NCBI GenBank assembly: GCA_038503075.1
Contig: JBCAML010000001.1
Span: forward strand, 558,001-622,000
Source of the DNA: Gyromitra esculenta
Taxonomy: Eukaryota > Ascomycota > Pezizomycetes > Pezizales > Discinaceae
Direction of reading: 5' to 3'
DNA: 64,000 nucleotides
This document shows positions 1 through 11,559 of this stretch, one piece after another (within the stretch, counting starts at the first letter, position 1; the number at the start of each line of letters is the position of its first letter). The notes beneath the pieces are model-generated. The model was given only the letters and a program-made list of their open reading frames with translations. It was not told the DNA's origin and ran no database searches. A program made the translations under genes and the position numbers.

Positions 1-1
1 C

Positions 2-2980
2 CACGACTTCTTGGATATGTTTGATAAGAAGAAAGCTCAAGGTCTATCTCCACGCCGACCCTATGACCATAAAATACAACTTCAAGACGGGAAAGAAGCA
101 CCATTTGGCCCTCTGTACCGAATGTCTCGGGAAGAGCTCATCGTCTTAAAAAAGTATATTGAGGATAATCTTGAGAAAGGATTTATCCGAGCCAGCTCTT
201 CACCCGCCGGATCCCCTGTCCTCTTCGTCAAAAAGGCCGACGGTTCCCTCCGGTTATGTGTAGATTACCGTGGTCTTAATGCGATTACAGTCAAGGATCG
301 TTACACCTCTCCCCTTATCCGTGAAACACTTGACCGATTAGCGAAAGCGCAATGGTACACCAAACTCGATCTCCGAGATGGCTACCATCAAATCCGTATT
401 GCTAAAGGGGATGAGTGGAAGACCGCCTTCCGCACCCGTTATGGGCTCTATGAGTACCAAGTTATGCCGTTCGGCCTAACTAATGCACCTGGGACGTTTC
501 AACGATTTGTCAACGACTGCCTGAAAGAATATCTAGATATATTCTGCACCGCGTATCTGGATGACATTCTCATCTATAGCGATACCTTCGCAGAGCATCA
601 GATTCATGTCCGCAAGGTCCTCCAAACCCTCCAAGATAACGATATCCTGTTAAAACCGGAGAAATGCGAATTTGAGGTACAGACTACTAAGTACCTTGGT
701 CTTATTCTCACCCCCAACGGTATCAAAATGGACGAGGAGAAACTGAAAGCCGTCCGAGAATGGGGGACACCAAAGAGTGTAAAGGATGTCCAAGCATTTC
801 TAGGTTTTGCCAATTTTTACCGTCGATTCATCCTAGGATTCTCCAAACTCGCTGCCCCACTCACCGCCCTCACAAAAAAAAGCATTGTCTTCGAATGGAC
901 TGTTGAAGCTGATATAGCCTTCGAAAACCTCAAATATGCCTTCACCACTGCCCCCATCCTCATCCACTTCGATCCAGACAAGAAGATTATTGTGGAAACA
1001 GACGCCTCCGATTTCGTATCCGGAGGAGTACTCTCCCAATACGATGATAACGGTGTCCTACACCCGGTAGCCTTCTTCTCGAAGAAACATTCCCCGGCGG
1101 AATGCAACTATGAGATTTACGACAAAGAGCTATTGGCCATCATCCGTGTTTTCGAAGAATGGCGCCCAGAGCTTGAGGGATCAAAGCACCCGATCGACGT
1201 GATTAGTGATCACAAAAATCTTGAATACTTCATGAGCACTAAACAACTCAATCGACGTCAAGCTAGATGGGCTGAATACCTATCCCGTTTTGACTTTGTA
1301 ATCACGTACCGACCAGGGAACCAAGGAGGAAAACCCGATGCACTCACTAGAAGATCAGGAGATCTTCCCAAGGAAGGGGATGAAAGACTGGCACACCAGA
1401 GCCAAATAGTGTTGAAGAAAGAGAACATTAATCCCAAGCTAAGTTTGTTGTTGGCTTCTTTGTCAAATGAAGCCGCTGAACTGGATGCACCCCTAGAGAA
1501 ACTCTTTCTAGAAGGATATACCGCTGACAAGTTCCCTGAGAAAATACTTCTAGCATTGAAGAATAAAGAGCAACAGTCAAAGGAAATCACCCTAAGTGAG
1601 TGTACCAATGAGAACAATAAGTTATGCTATCGGGGAAGTCTTTATGTACCAGACTTCGACCCCCTTCGCTTGGAACTTATCAAAAGACATCACGACAGGA
1701 CATTCGGGACGAGATAAAACCTTCGAACTTATAAGTAGAAGGTTTTACTGGCCAAAGATGAGGGAAACAATTAGTCGTTATGTACGCAATTGCCACATCT
1801 GCCAGAAGGCTGCTCGGTCACCCAACGTACGCAAGGTGTTCTCCGTCCTCTACCCATCCCTAATCGTCCATGGCAGGAAGTGTCTATGGATTTTGTTACA
1901 GGCCTCCCGGAGTCGAACGGTTATGACGCTATTATGGTAGTAGTAGATCGCCTATCGAAGATGCGACACCTTATCCCGTGCAATACTACTGTTAATTCAC
2001 GGGACGTTGCAGACCTCTACCTTCAACACGTGTGGAAACTCCATGGCCTACCAATATACGTCACCTCCGACCGGGGAACGCAGTTCACCGCCCACTTCTG
2101 GAAGGAGCTTTGCCAGCGCTTAGGAATTCAAGCCAGGATGTCAACAGCCTTCCATCCAGAAACCGACGGACAAACGGAACGATTGAACGCGGTTATGGAA
2201 CAATACCTCCGCTCCTATGTGTCCTATCAGCAAGAAGACTGGAGTAAATGGCTACCCATGGCGGAATTCTCCGCCAATAACCAGGAATCAGCTAGCACAA
2301 AAGTTTCGCCTTTCTTTGCGAACTATGGATATCATCCCCGTTTTGATACCTCTATTATTCCTTCAACAACCACGGCCCAAAGTCTGGATTCTTTGACTTT
2401 TGCAACTAAGATGCAAGACTTGTATGATCACCTCCGAACTCAGATTCGAATAGCTCAGGACATTCAAGAAACCTCCACCAATAAACACCGAACTCCTGCC
2501 CCGGCCTATCAAATGAACGACCAAGTGTTCGTATCAATGAAGAATATCCGGACCGTGCGTAATGCCCGGAAACTCGATTGGAAGTGGATGGGGCCCTACC
2601 CGGTAAAAAAGATAGTATCACCCTTTGCGTACGAGATTGATTTACCGTCCTCCGTCAAGTATCATCCTGTCTTCCATGTATCACTTCTTAAGCCGGTCGC
2701 CCATGACCCTCTTCCAGGACAAGTTATTCCTCCCCCATCTCCGATTGTTGTTAATGAACAGGAGGAATATTTCATTGAGAAAATCCTCGAGCAACGAACA
2801 TATCGCGGACGACAACAATACCTTGTCGAATGGACTGGCTACGCCCATCCTACCTGGGAACCCGTGGAGGATCTTCAGGATACTACTGCCCTCGATGAAT
2901 TCTTAGCTATGACGACTGCTACCGGTTCTAAGGTTCGCAGGAGCTCACGCTTAAGAAGGGGGGCTACTTTCACGGATTAA
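2..2980 (+). pseudogene. Chromovirus pol polyprotein (RT, RNase H, integrase, chromodomain), frameshifted
   Basis: Three reading-frame segments cover the polyprotein. Bases 2-1717 hold the reverse transcriptase, with the palm motif YLDD near base 555 and [12 protein letters not shown] near 365. RNase H follows (ETDAS near 1000, YDKE near 1120, SDHKNLEYF near 1205). The frame is lost near 1697, just before the HHCC zinc finger of integrase. The zinc finger (CHICQK near 1790) reads in another frame, and near 1835 the original frame returns. It then runs through the DDE core (MDFVTG, DRGTQF, HPETDGQTER) to a chromodomain at about 2764-2905 (YLVEWTGY, WEP) and a stop at 2978-2980. The two shifts compensate each other and lie about 140 bases apart, so most of pol is otherwise open. 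This pattern suggests a recently inactivated copy or sequencing errors in homopolymers. Confidence 0.9.
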
Positions 2981-3284
2981 GGATTGAATAAGGGCTAGGG
3001 TTCGGGTTGACGTTGATTATAGGATATCGGGTTGTGGTAATATAATGCTATTGTATTTCGGGTGTTATCGGTTATTGTGTTTGTGGTTGAGAAAGCGGGG
3101 TATTTAAGCGACGGATTTACGATCACTCTTTGTTTTCTCTTCTTCTTTCTTTAAACGACGTTCGTTTACCTTCTTCTGTACTCGTCGGAATAACTATCTC
3201 GGTTCTACCTCAGAACACTCGCTGTCGCTGTCCCCTTGCACTTATCTCACCTCGAGATAGACCCTTCGTAGAACTTGTAGAAAC
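2966..3284 (+). repeat. 3' LTR of the chromovirus
   Basis: The sequence directly after the pol stop is repeated, inverted and diverged, at 3378-3701, which defines its limits as roughly 2966 to 3284. It overlaps the last codons of pol. It contains a TATA-like GTATTTAAG near 3100 and a pyrimidine-rich stretch near 3125-3155, as expected for an LTR promoter. The right end reads GTAGAAACA. The exact left boundary is uncertain by a few bases because the 5' LTR is not in the window. Confidence 0.8.
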
Positions 3285-3285
3285 A

Positions 3286-3789
3286 CTGCTCGCGGTTTAG
3301 TCTCGTTAAGCCCTTCAGTATCCCGAAGGTGAGCAGTGCTTCTTAAGCGAGTATTAACACGTTTGAAGAGTGCAGTATTTCTACAGGTTCTACGAGGGGT
3401 CTATCTCAAGGCGAGATAAGTGCAGCGAAGTGGCCAGCGACAGCGAGGGTTCTGAGGTAGAACCGAGATAGTATTCGACAATTACAAGAGAAGGTAAACG
3501 AGAACGTTGCTTAAGGAAACAAGAAGAAAAGAGAACAAAAGCGACCCAAATCCTTCGTTTAAATACCCCGCTTTCCCGTAACACAATCAACAACCCGACA
3601 ACAACCGAAACACAACCGAACTATAATAACATTGTAATGAAAGATCCGAAGTCCATAACAACCGTCGCAACAAACCCTAACCCTATCCCTAATCCGTGAA
3701 AACTGCACTCTTCAAACGAGTCGGTTCGCTTAAGAAGCACTGCTCACCTTCGGGATACTGAAGGGCTTAACGAGAGACTGAACCGTGAG
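3286..3789. repeat. 85-90 bp inverted repeat flanking the solo LTR
   Basis: The arm at 3286-3376 and the arm at 3702-3789 are inverted copies. They share AGCCCTTCAGTATCCCGAAG, GAGCAGTGCTTCTTAAGCGA and TTTGAAGAGTGCAGT, with an internal indel and several substitutions. The innermost bases (AGTGCAGT and ACTGCACT) would meet as a palindrome if the LTR between them were removed. This looks like a foldback element or palindrome that received an LTR near its centre, but the arms could also belong to a larger element not recognised here. Confidence 0.75.
3378..3701 (-). repeat. Inverted solo LTR of the same family
   Basis: Read on the minus strand this matches the LTR at 2966-3284 along its whole length: the same start (TTTCACGGATTA), the same TATA-like GGGGTATTTAA, and the same end (CGTAGAACCTGTAGAAA). 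Point differences and small indels are spread throughout, so it is an older, separate insertion. No internal retroelement sequence is attached, hence a solo LTR. A simple direct target duplication was not found, because its flanks are inverted copies of each other. Confidence 0.82.
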
Positions 3790-4592
3790 AAACTACTACT
3801 CCGGCGCGTCAGGCCCTGCCATCGATAAACCAAATCCTGATCAATCAATGATCCTTGAATCATGCAACAACGCTATTTTATGCCAATTAAAAGTAGACTT
3901 ACGAATACACTCGTCCTTCTTACTACGAATATTTTACCACCACTACTCCCCACCCATTCATGAAACTTTCGAAATTCATGGCTGGGAGATTTCATCAAAT
4001 GCAAGCACACAAAAGTTACCTCAAAGCACACACATCCTGGTCTCACCCTGGACCTACTACATGTCCCCTCTGTGGCGACAGCTCCCAAGATTTTTCGCAC
4101 GCAATACTATACTGTTTTGCTCATGAGATTGAACGTAATTTATTTATTCCCTTTATAAATTCACTAAACTCTGAGTCGCCCGTATGGCTAAATCCGATTA
4201 TGTTAATTGCCCTTGCTGAATTTATTTCAAAGACAAGGACTAACTTTCCTACTAAATCTCAAATTGATATCTCATTTTTATCTTCATCCGGTTCGTCTGA
4301 TGTTCTTTCATCTATTTCTTCTCATTCTATAACATCTATTACTTCTCTTTTAAACTTTTTTGAGTCAATGGAAGAGTAAAACTATTTGCACGCTGGATAT
4401 ACAATAGGCTTATGTTAGCCGTGGAGGGAATCTCTGGATTGAAATTTTCAGTTATATTTGTTTTAAATTCTATTTTTGTCAGGAGGGTTCGGTCGATAAG
4501 GGTTTTGTTCACGCTATAACTTCGGTTGCATGTGATATTCTTGTACCATTTATAAAAACAATGAAACAATGATTTAACAAAAAAAAAAATAG
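3790..4592 (+). mobile_element. 5'-truncated non-LTR retrotransposon (LINE) 3' end
   Basis: An open segment from about 3888 to 4379 encodes the C-terminal tail typical of fungal Tad1/I-type LINEs: RFHQMQAHKSYLKAHTSW followed by the zinc-knuckle-like CPLCGDSSQDFSHAILYC (cysteines near 4055 and 4110). Stops in the same frame appear before 3888, and the reverse transcriptase is absent. About 200 bases of untranslated sequence follow, ending in an A-run at about 4578-4589, as expected for a LINE 3' end. The fragment begins directly where the preceding inverted repeat ends. Confidence 0.7.
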
Positions 4593-4724
4593 GAGGGTTA
4601 GGGCTTGGATATGGTTTTTGTGCTCTGCTTTTGATGCGACTGAGTTATTAGCACCTTAGTCTCGTAAAAGCCCGAGGTCTTGATGCCAGCTGAAAAAGGC
4701 ATTATCCATTCCACATTTCCTCCT

Positions 4725-6264
4725 CTAAAACATATCATCATCACTATCATCCATCCGCCCCCTCACTATCGGCGGACTACTATCTGTTGCCCCACTCTCA
4801 TCCGCTGCCCCTGCCGTCATCAGAATGTCTTTTACAATCCTCCTACTCGCCTCTCTCGCTGGCGTTGCCAACAGTTTGCTTGGCGGCAGCGAGAACTGTA
4901 TTGTCACCGGCGGACTATATCCCCGTGGTAGGATCAAATCATCACTATCTTCCTCATCCCAGTCGTCGAGATCGTACCTCCCTGTCGCATCCCTACCGCC
5001 ACCGGTGCCGCTGGGGCCACGATAGTTGTGTTTAACTGTCGTGGGTGTCTTCGGGTCGATATTCGGTCTTGCGGGGCCGCAGGCAGGGGAGTCGAATATG
5101 TGTGCTGTATGAAACTGAGGTTTGGGAGGAGAAGACATAGGGCTTTCGTCATCCGGAACACCAAATAGAGGGCCTCGCTTCGGGGTTGCGGCAGAGGCTT
5201 GCGTTCTGTATTTCGATGCTAGCTGCTTCCCGAGTGGGGTAGCTTGCACACGCCAATTTTTGTCGAGGACCCGGTGGAGCAACGCATCTTCGTTGGGGTT
5301 CCCGGGGGTTTTGCGCCCTGTTGTTTGGCGCGGGAAGAACGGGGAGGATTCTGGCGTCTCTGGGTCTGCGCCTGGAGGCGGCCGGCGGCCGAGACGAGGC
5401 CGGTTGGTGGGTGGTGTGGAGGGTGGGAGAATGGGTGAGGAGTGAGTGGAGTCTTGGGTTGGTGGGAAGCCGCCGTGTACGGTGTAGTCTTTCGTGGTGA
5501 GTTCTTTCTTCAGCGCTTCGAAGGGCGATTCGATGTCGGCCCACTGTGTACCGCCTTGCCCGTCGTTACCTCTTTGAGGCTGTTGGGCTTTTGGCGTAGA
5601 CTGGATAGCTGCGCCGGTGAGATTGAGGGAGTCGAGGAGGGAGTCGTCGAGTAGGTATTCATCATCGGAGTCGTCGCCACCTCCAGCTTCAGCAAGAGTG
5701 TGTCGAGTTGTGTCTTCGCCGAGGCCACGACGGCTAGTATGTTGATTGTAATGGCCAGGAGAAGAGTTGGGAAACTCTGAAGAGTCATGGGTGGCATAGG
5801 TAGCTTCGCCTTGCATTGCTGAGGCGACGGTTTGGTCGACGTAAGAGACCTCTTCCTCCTGGTAATTGGAGAGAGCAACATTGGCTGAGGCTTCGAAGAA
5901 TTGTTTCCAGAACTGTAAGCAGGGAAGTGGAGTGTCAATGATTGAATAACTAGAAATGGAGGATATGGACCCTTGCGCAAGGGTTTACACTGGGAAGGGC
6001 GCGTGTTATCTTACCTTGGACCCTTCCCAGACAGCCTCGGACTCTTTTGCATATCGCTCGACAATGGGGATGATAGATGTGGTGACTATTCGATGTGTTT
6101 TGCTGAAGTTGTGATCGATCTCTATTCGAGTGATACGTATCGTTAGCACAGGCATCCCCGAATACTGGGGGAGAGGAGCTCCACGCACCTTGCAGGGTCA
6201 ATGTTATCGACTGCTCCAGCTTCTCAAGCTCGGCAGTCAGAGAAAGCGGTGGCCGTTGTGCCAT
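4725..6264 (-). CDS. ASK1: DASH complex subunit Ask1
   Basis: Ask1 is a subunit of the fungal DASH/Dam1 ring that couples kinetochores to spindle microtubules. Three exons fit: 6264-6189, 6121-6015 and 5912-4725, giving 456 residues. The N-terminus carries the family signature in order: LEKLEQSITLTLQ, then EIDHNFSKTHRIVTTS, then VWEGSK followed by FWKQFFEASANVALSNY, each joined across a splice site (donors GTGCGT and GTAAGA, acceptors TAG and CAG). The remaining 380 residues are low-complexity and acidic, with many SP/TP sites, consistent with the Cdk1-regulated tail known for Ask1, and end DDSDDDMF. It is divergently transcribed from MED21, with 217 bases between the two start codons. The N-terminal match makes the call firm; exon ends are read by hand. 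Confidence 0.93.
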
Positions 6265-6481
6265 TTAGACCAAATTGAACAGACGGGCGAATTATGCAGG
6301 TACCAGATGGGAGGTTGAGGGGCTCGCGATAACGGTTATCACTCGCAGAATAGAGTTTGGGAGTTGGGAGTAAGAATTGCAATCTGGGCTAGCATGACTA
6401 ATCATCCCTGCAGCCCTAAGCTAATGTCGGCTTCACTATCAAACAACCTCCAACGACACCTGTCTATTATTCCACCCAACA
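6265..6481. promoter_or_regulatory. Divergent promoter ASK1 / MED21
   Basis: Only 217 bases separate the two start codons, so both core promoters and 5' UTRs must share this stretch. No convincing TATA box was seen. A partly palindromic CGCGATAACGGTTATCACTCG lies near 6327-6347. Confidence 0.6.
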
Positions 6482-7064
6482 ATGGCGGATCGATTATCTC
6501 AACTTCAAGATGCAATCGATCAAGTACGTTTACCTGCCGTGCAGCTTCCTGCTCCCTTGCTAACTCCTCCACGCGCAGATGGCCACACAGCTCTTCAGCG
6601 CCCTGCGCTACATCGGCACCCACCATGATGCTGTTCCCGTAGGCGGTGAAGCTAAGGTCACTGACGAGACTGGTACCTTGCCCAATAGCCTCAATGGTCT
6701 GCATTCAAGACAATGAACCAATAAGCTAATGCGTGCTTTGCAGCCGTGATTGACGACAAGGCTACTTTCGATGGTACTCCCTAGGCCCTCCAAAGACACG
6801 GGGAAGGAACTGTCTAACACGAAAAACTCAATAGCTGCCAAGTTCGAACTTGCCCGCGACCTTATCTTTAAATCAAAGCAGATCGAATTTCTAATAGCCT
6901 CCCTTCCCGGCATTGGCGTCTCGGAAGACGAGCAGCAAGAACGGCTACGAAACTTGGAGCAGGACTATAAGGAAGCTGAAGCCAAGCGGAAAGAGGCCGT
7001 TCGGCAGAGAGAAGAAGCTGCAGAGAAGCTGGATCAAGTTATCCGCAGCTTACGGAGGTGCTGA
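6482..7064 (+). CDS. MED21: Mediator complex subunit 21 (Srb7)
   Basis: MED21 is a small, essential middle-module subunit of Mediator that pairs with MED7 in a helical bundle. Four exons fit: 6482-6523, 6579-6696, 6744-6773 and 6835-7064, giving 139 residues, the usual size. The first exon encodes MADRLSQLQDAIDQ, the family hallmark, continuing into MATQLFSALRYIGTHHD. The third exon is only 30 bases. The last exon holds the conserved AAKFELARDLIFKSKQIEFLIASLPG core (quoted here only in part: LIFKSKQIEFLIASLPG) and a long charged coiled coil ending VIRSLRRC. All introns are GT-AG and 47-61 nt. The start is fixed by the conserved first residues. Confidence 0.95.
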
Positions 7065-8097
7065 TGGATTGTATCATGCTATATATGGACTTTCAGAAGT
7101 GCTCATTTTGTAGGCTGGGTTCTTGATGTATTAGTATCGATGCACGGCGTTATTTCGGCAGCTACACACTTAGGATCTCAGTGGTTTATTTTTATTGTCG
7201 GCTCTCTTATTATTATTCTTGCTCTCTATTACTACTATACGTATCTAAAAAGTGTGCTGGAACTTTGTATTTCCACTACGTTATATTTTCAAAAGTAATA
7301 CTGCGGGGGATCTCAATAGATACATACAAAAGAGATTTTCCAAGATAAAGCATTTTGTAGCAGGAGCCAAGCAGGCCCAGATAAGCAGAGTGCTACGGCC
7401 CAGGAGGGAACCTTTCTGTGGCATACTTAAACTTCAATATATCTCGAATAGGCTGTCCGACTAGAATATCCTGTGAACATGCCATCACGCGTTATCGTAG
7501 TCATAGCAAGAAAAACTAATATTAGCACTGGACGTGGGAGTAACATGCATCACGTAATCCCCGCTACTTCAGGGTTCAGTGACCAATATATTCTAAAATT
7601 TTCATTTACATACCAAATGTAAAATCGCTACCATACATCCTAGCCTCCTAGGGCCTATGACGACACCTCTATGGGCACGGATATGAGTGGCAGTTCGAGC
7701 CTGAGTGTTATATCAGGGTCTAGCCAAGATTGCGGGAAAGATATTTATAGGTTCGCTCCCATCCCCTATTACACGGTTTCAGCAGGTTGGTTGTATGAGA
7801 CCAGACACGAGACTAGAATATTTATTGAATAGAAGGTTATTGGTCTGTGTAAATTAATAGATTTGGATGGAACCTACTGTGTTCACCATATATCACTCGA
7901 TTTGTAACTGGGGGGCAGGCTGGATTAGAGTTAAAAGAAAAAAGTGTTCCGGAAGTTCTTATGCGAGAGCGTCTTCACTTAAATACGGGCATACAAGCAC
8001 ATGGATTTTTAATATATCTCGATATTCACCAGTAACCATCCACATAGTCATATCAATCATAAAGCATCACTCGTCAGTCCCCCACAACCCTTTCATC
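7065..8097. other. Intergenic region between convergent MED21 and GCP6-type gene
   Basis: About 1 kb without a supported gene. It must hold the 3' ends of both convergent genes. The sequence is AT-leaning with no long open frame, no clear repeat and no tRNA seen. Confidence 0.6.
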
Positions 8098-11000
8098 TCA
8101 TTTCCCCTTCCCAGCCACACCCACGCCCACATTCTCCGAATAATACCCCGTCATCTCCAACTTCAGCAGCAACATCCCCAACAGATTCCCCTCCTCTTTA
8201 TACCCGGTCCCAAAGATTGCATCAACAGCCCTCCGGCCCTCCAGATCCTTCCTCCCGTCGCCATACCCCCTCTTCTCACTCAGTCCTCTACAAACACTAA
8301 TAAAGATACCCACACGTCTTCTGAACACTTTATAGAGTTCCGCAACCTCTCTCTCGTCCATACCCTCCCTGCCAGCCGCCCGCGCATGCGAGTACTGCGC
8401 AAACGCCAACACGGCAACAAAGATATCTTCCACGAGTTTCATAACAGGGGCCTGTCGTTTCCTAGTAAGGGTAGCAAACATGATGCGGTCTAGAATGCTC
8501 TCGTGGTACCCGCGCAGACGTTCTAGTCCCTCACCTTCGGGTCCCTCGGGACTGTCGAGCTTCCGCTCGATTTCAGAGAGTTTTTCATCAAACTTTTTCC
8601 AGGTGCTGCCGACACCGGTTTCAAACACATACCCGCACACTGTGCTTACAAAGTGGTGGGCTTCGACGCGGAAGCGCTGGGCGATCGGGAGGACGTGGGA
8701 CCAACTGCTGGCACGGGAGGTTGCGTCGCGGAAGAGTTTGTTGACTACAAAGAGCATGCGGAGGACGCGGAGGAGGAGTTTGAAGAGGCGGTCGTAACGA
8801 TACAGGGCTGTTGGGGTTATGATTGCTTCTAGCGGGGATGGGGGTTTGTATTGGAGTTTGAGAAAGTCGAGGGCTTCGATTCCGTTGGGGTCCATGCAGC
8901 GCTCGAGTTCTTCTTGTGTCATGTCGCGGACGGCGAAGGATAGGCCGCCAGGGAGTTCGCCTTCTTTGCCGGCGAGGTGGATTCCGGTTCGGTGTGGAGT
9001 GTCTTCGCGGGGGCCGAGACTATCGGTGAAGCTGTCAGTCAGAACGCCCATTAGTGCGAGACGGAGTTCAGAGCTGGCGGGGGGCCAGGAATCGCGGGAG
9101 CCGAGATTAAGACCCATGGTGCCGCCGGACCGGTAGGTTGATGTGCGGCGCTCTGTGGCATCCAGCTCGTCGGAGAAGAGGGCGTGGGAGAGGCGGGAGG
9201 CAAAAACACCGTTACCAAATAGCTGGAAACGTCGGAGGAGGGTGAGGTGGGTGCGGATCTTGTGTTCGCGGAAGAACATGCGGAGGCAGGCGGTGTTGAT
9301 GAGTTTGGCTTGGACAGAGAGGATATGGGAGAAGGAGAGCATGGGCGTGATGGATATGGGGGGCGCAAAAGTTGTTAGATGGTCATTCCCATCGTGGCTA
9401 TCGGAGAACCCCCGGCGAGAGATTCGGAGGACAAGCTGGCGGAGGAGATCCTCGCTATGTGTAGTTTCGAGCGGGGGAAGATTGCGATTCATGGCCGAGG
9501 CGGAGGTGTGGATTAATTCCCCCAATTCCTCCTTGGACTTTCCAAAGGTAGGGAATTCCTCAAGCTCCTCTGGCTTATCCTGGTGGATTACACCACGATC
9601 CTGAGCGGTAGATCCGTTACTGGCATACTTCTCAATCGCAGATCGAAGCTGTTTCTCATAGTTCTTTGCCTGGGTCTGTAAACTGCGACATGTCAGTATG
9701 ACTGAATTTCCAAGAGTCTATAGGCCATCTTACTTGTCCAAATCCTCCCACGAGAACTTCCACTCCAGCTTCGGCGCCCTCACGCCCTTCACCGCCCCCG
9801 GCTTCGATAGAGGATGTCCCGGATGAAACTTCTGCAGAAACCTCAAACTTTTCCCACTCTCAAAAACACTCTCTGCGTTCTCAGAGCTCGTGAAGCTCGG
9901 CACCTTCTTCTTATCGAATATAAAGCTTCGTTTCGTTACCTCTTGTCCTCTCTCGTCCACCTCCCTCTCTTCTTCCACCCTCACGAATACTCCTCTCTCC
10001 GCTAACCCTTCGAACCCAATCCCTTCACCCCCAATTGGACCATCTAGCCCAACCCACTCTTCCACGAAGCCTAGCCATGGACGGCTGGTCCTCGCTAGCG
10101 TTTCCATTAGCAATGGCTTCAGCCACCCGCTGCGGTGCTGCTCCTGCTGTACTGCTTCGAATAGCTGCGTCAGTAATTCAGAATCATTGCGTGCAGACCG
10201 TGTCTGTGCGATGATGGAGTGGTAAGTTGCAACTATGAGTGCTGGCTCGCGGATCAAGCTGTGGAGGTGCAGAATCGAGGCGATAGTCGAAGCCGGGATG
10301 GAAAGGCGCTGCTGGAGTGCTTCAAGGATCGAAGTGATGCACGACGCAAGAGCGATAGTAGAGGGTGTGACAGAGCTGGAGGAGTTAAAAGTGAAGTGAA
10401 GCAATTGGTGGTAGAAGAGGGAACAAACTTGGAACCCTTGTATATATCGTCAACGTAGGCTTGAAGAATTCTTATTTTTTTGCCAGTGGACGCAAAAGAC
10501 CGGACGATACTGTTGGGACGTTAACCACCGTATAGAATCAGATGAATGGCTTCCCATGAACCCGCCTTTCCACAGTGCCAGCCGTACATCCCGATATCCT
10601 CAGATTTCCCTTCACTGGCCGAAACTCGCCGTCACGGCGGTCATAGGTGAATAGGACAGAGCTCCGACCGAGCCCCAGGTGCAGTAGACACTACGCATCA
10701 CTCGCGCGTTAGATTTTCCCTTTCTATACCCTCAGCCAGCAGGACTAACCGTGCAGAAGACATCGCTCCGTACAACATCCCCCACGTCCTCTCCCCCGCC
10801 TCCATATTCTGCCAACGCCGCATCGAACACCCTCGACCCCGCCTCCGAGAAGTACGGGTTCACGGGCTCGTTCGCATCCGGGACCAGGAACGAATCCCAC
10901 GTCTGGAACCGTGGTTTCTCCGGCAGCTCGCACGCATCGGGGCTGACCCAGAAGTCATCACTGGCGAGAGACGAGAACTCGCCCCCGCCTTCCTCGCTCG

Positions 11001-11355
11001 ACGAAGGTGCTGTGTATTCGCCTCCAGGTTGCTCGTAGCTTGGCCAGGCACCGGAGGGAGCACTGAAGCCGGCGGGGAAGGGGAAGAGAGAGTTTTCTGC
11101 AGTGCCTCTGGGCCGTAACGGGGAATCATGGATCCTCTTTGTCGTCTCTGTTGGGGCTCTGGTTAGAAGACGCGGAATAGAGATATAGAGGTCAACTTAC
11201 TTGCCTTGGAGCAATGCAATGGGGAACAGCGGCGATTCCTGCGAGAGGTCGGGGGCTAGGAGGGAGGGTCGCCAGAGATCGGGGATGGTGAAGGGATAGA
11301 CATCGGCGTCCGGAGAAGCCTCGCTGTCGGCGAAGACGGCGGAGTAGTCGGTCAT
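8098..11355 (-). CDS. Gamma-tubulin complex component, GCP6/GCP5 type (Spc97/Spc98 family)
   Basis: GCP proteins bind gamma-tubulin and build the microtubule-nucleating ring at spindle pole bodies. Six exons fit: 11355-11201, 11158-10750, 10690-10566, 10509-10429, 10375-9734 and 9682-8098, giving 998 residues. In order one sees an N-terminal MTDYSAVFADSE and PDLWRPSLLAPDL segment, the motif FQTWDSFL followed by PYFSEAGSRVFDAAL, then HLGLGRSSVLFTYD and LRISG, then AYVDDIYKG, and the second Spc97/98 domain (FFREHKIRTHLTLLRRFQLF, PPSPLEAIITPTALYRYDRL). The large insertions and WDSFL-type motif suggest GCP6 or GCP5, not GCP2/3. The intron between exons 3 and 4 needs a GC donor (AG|GCGGGT) to keep frame; a 52-53 nt intron is inferred between exons 4 and 5. 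Divergent from EAF7. Confidence 0.88.
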
Positions 11356-11559
11356 TGCCGGAGAGTCGCGGGTTTGGCGAGATTTGCGGGGGTGGAAATG
11401 CGGATGCGGCTTTGTTATTAGCGTTGCCGCAGAGCCTCACCGCCTTTCGTCCTCTCCACCTCACGACTCCACCTACGACTTCACGGCTTCACGACTTCAC
11501 GACTTTACCGCTCTACCTATTCAGACAATTACTTCCATCCAGCTCCTATCTCGCCCTCA
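11356..11559. promoter_or_regulatory. Divergent promoter GCP6-type gene / EAF7
   Basis: 204 bases separate the start codons of the two divergent genes. The EAF7-proximal half has short tandem copies of a CTTCACGA-like unit (about 11460-11505) in a pyrimidine-rich strand, a common feature of fungal core promoters just upstream of transcription starts. Confidence 0.55.

Larger units (their letters stand above)
1..3284 (+). mobile_element. Ty3/gypsy chromovirus, left-truncated by the window edge
   Basis: The element contains the order typical of Ty3/gypsy pol: reverse transcriptase, RNase H, zinc-binding integrase with DDE core, then a C-terminal chromodomain, followed by a polypurine stretch (about 2953-2963) and a 3' LTR. 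Gag and protease must lie before base 1. The chromodomain places it among chromoviruses, whose integrases steer insertion toward marked chromatin. The coding region carries two frame breaks, so this copy is not expected to be active as it stands. The strand is set by pol. Confidence 0.93.
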
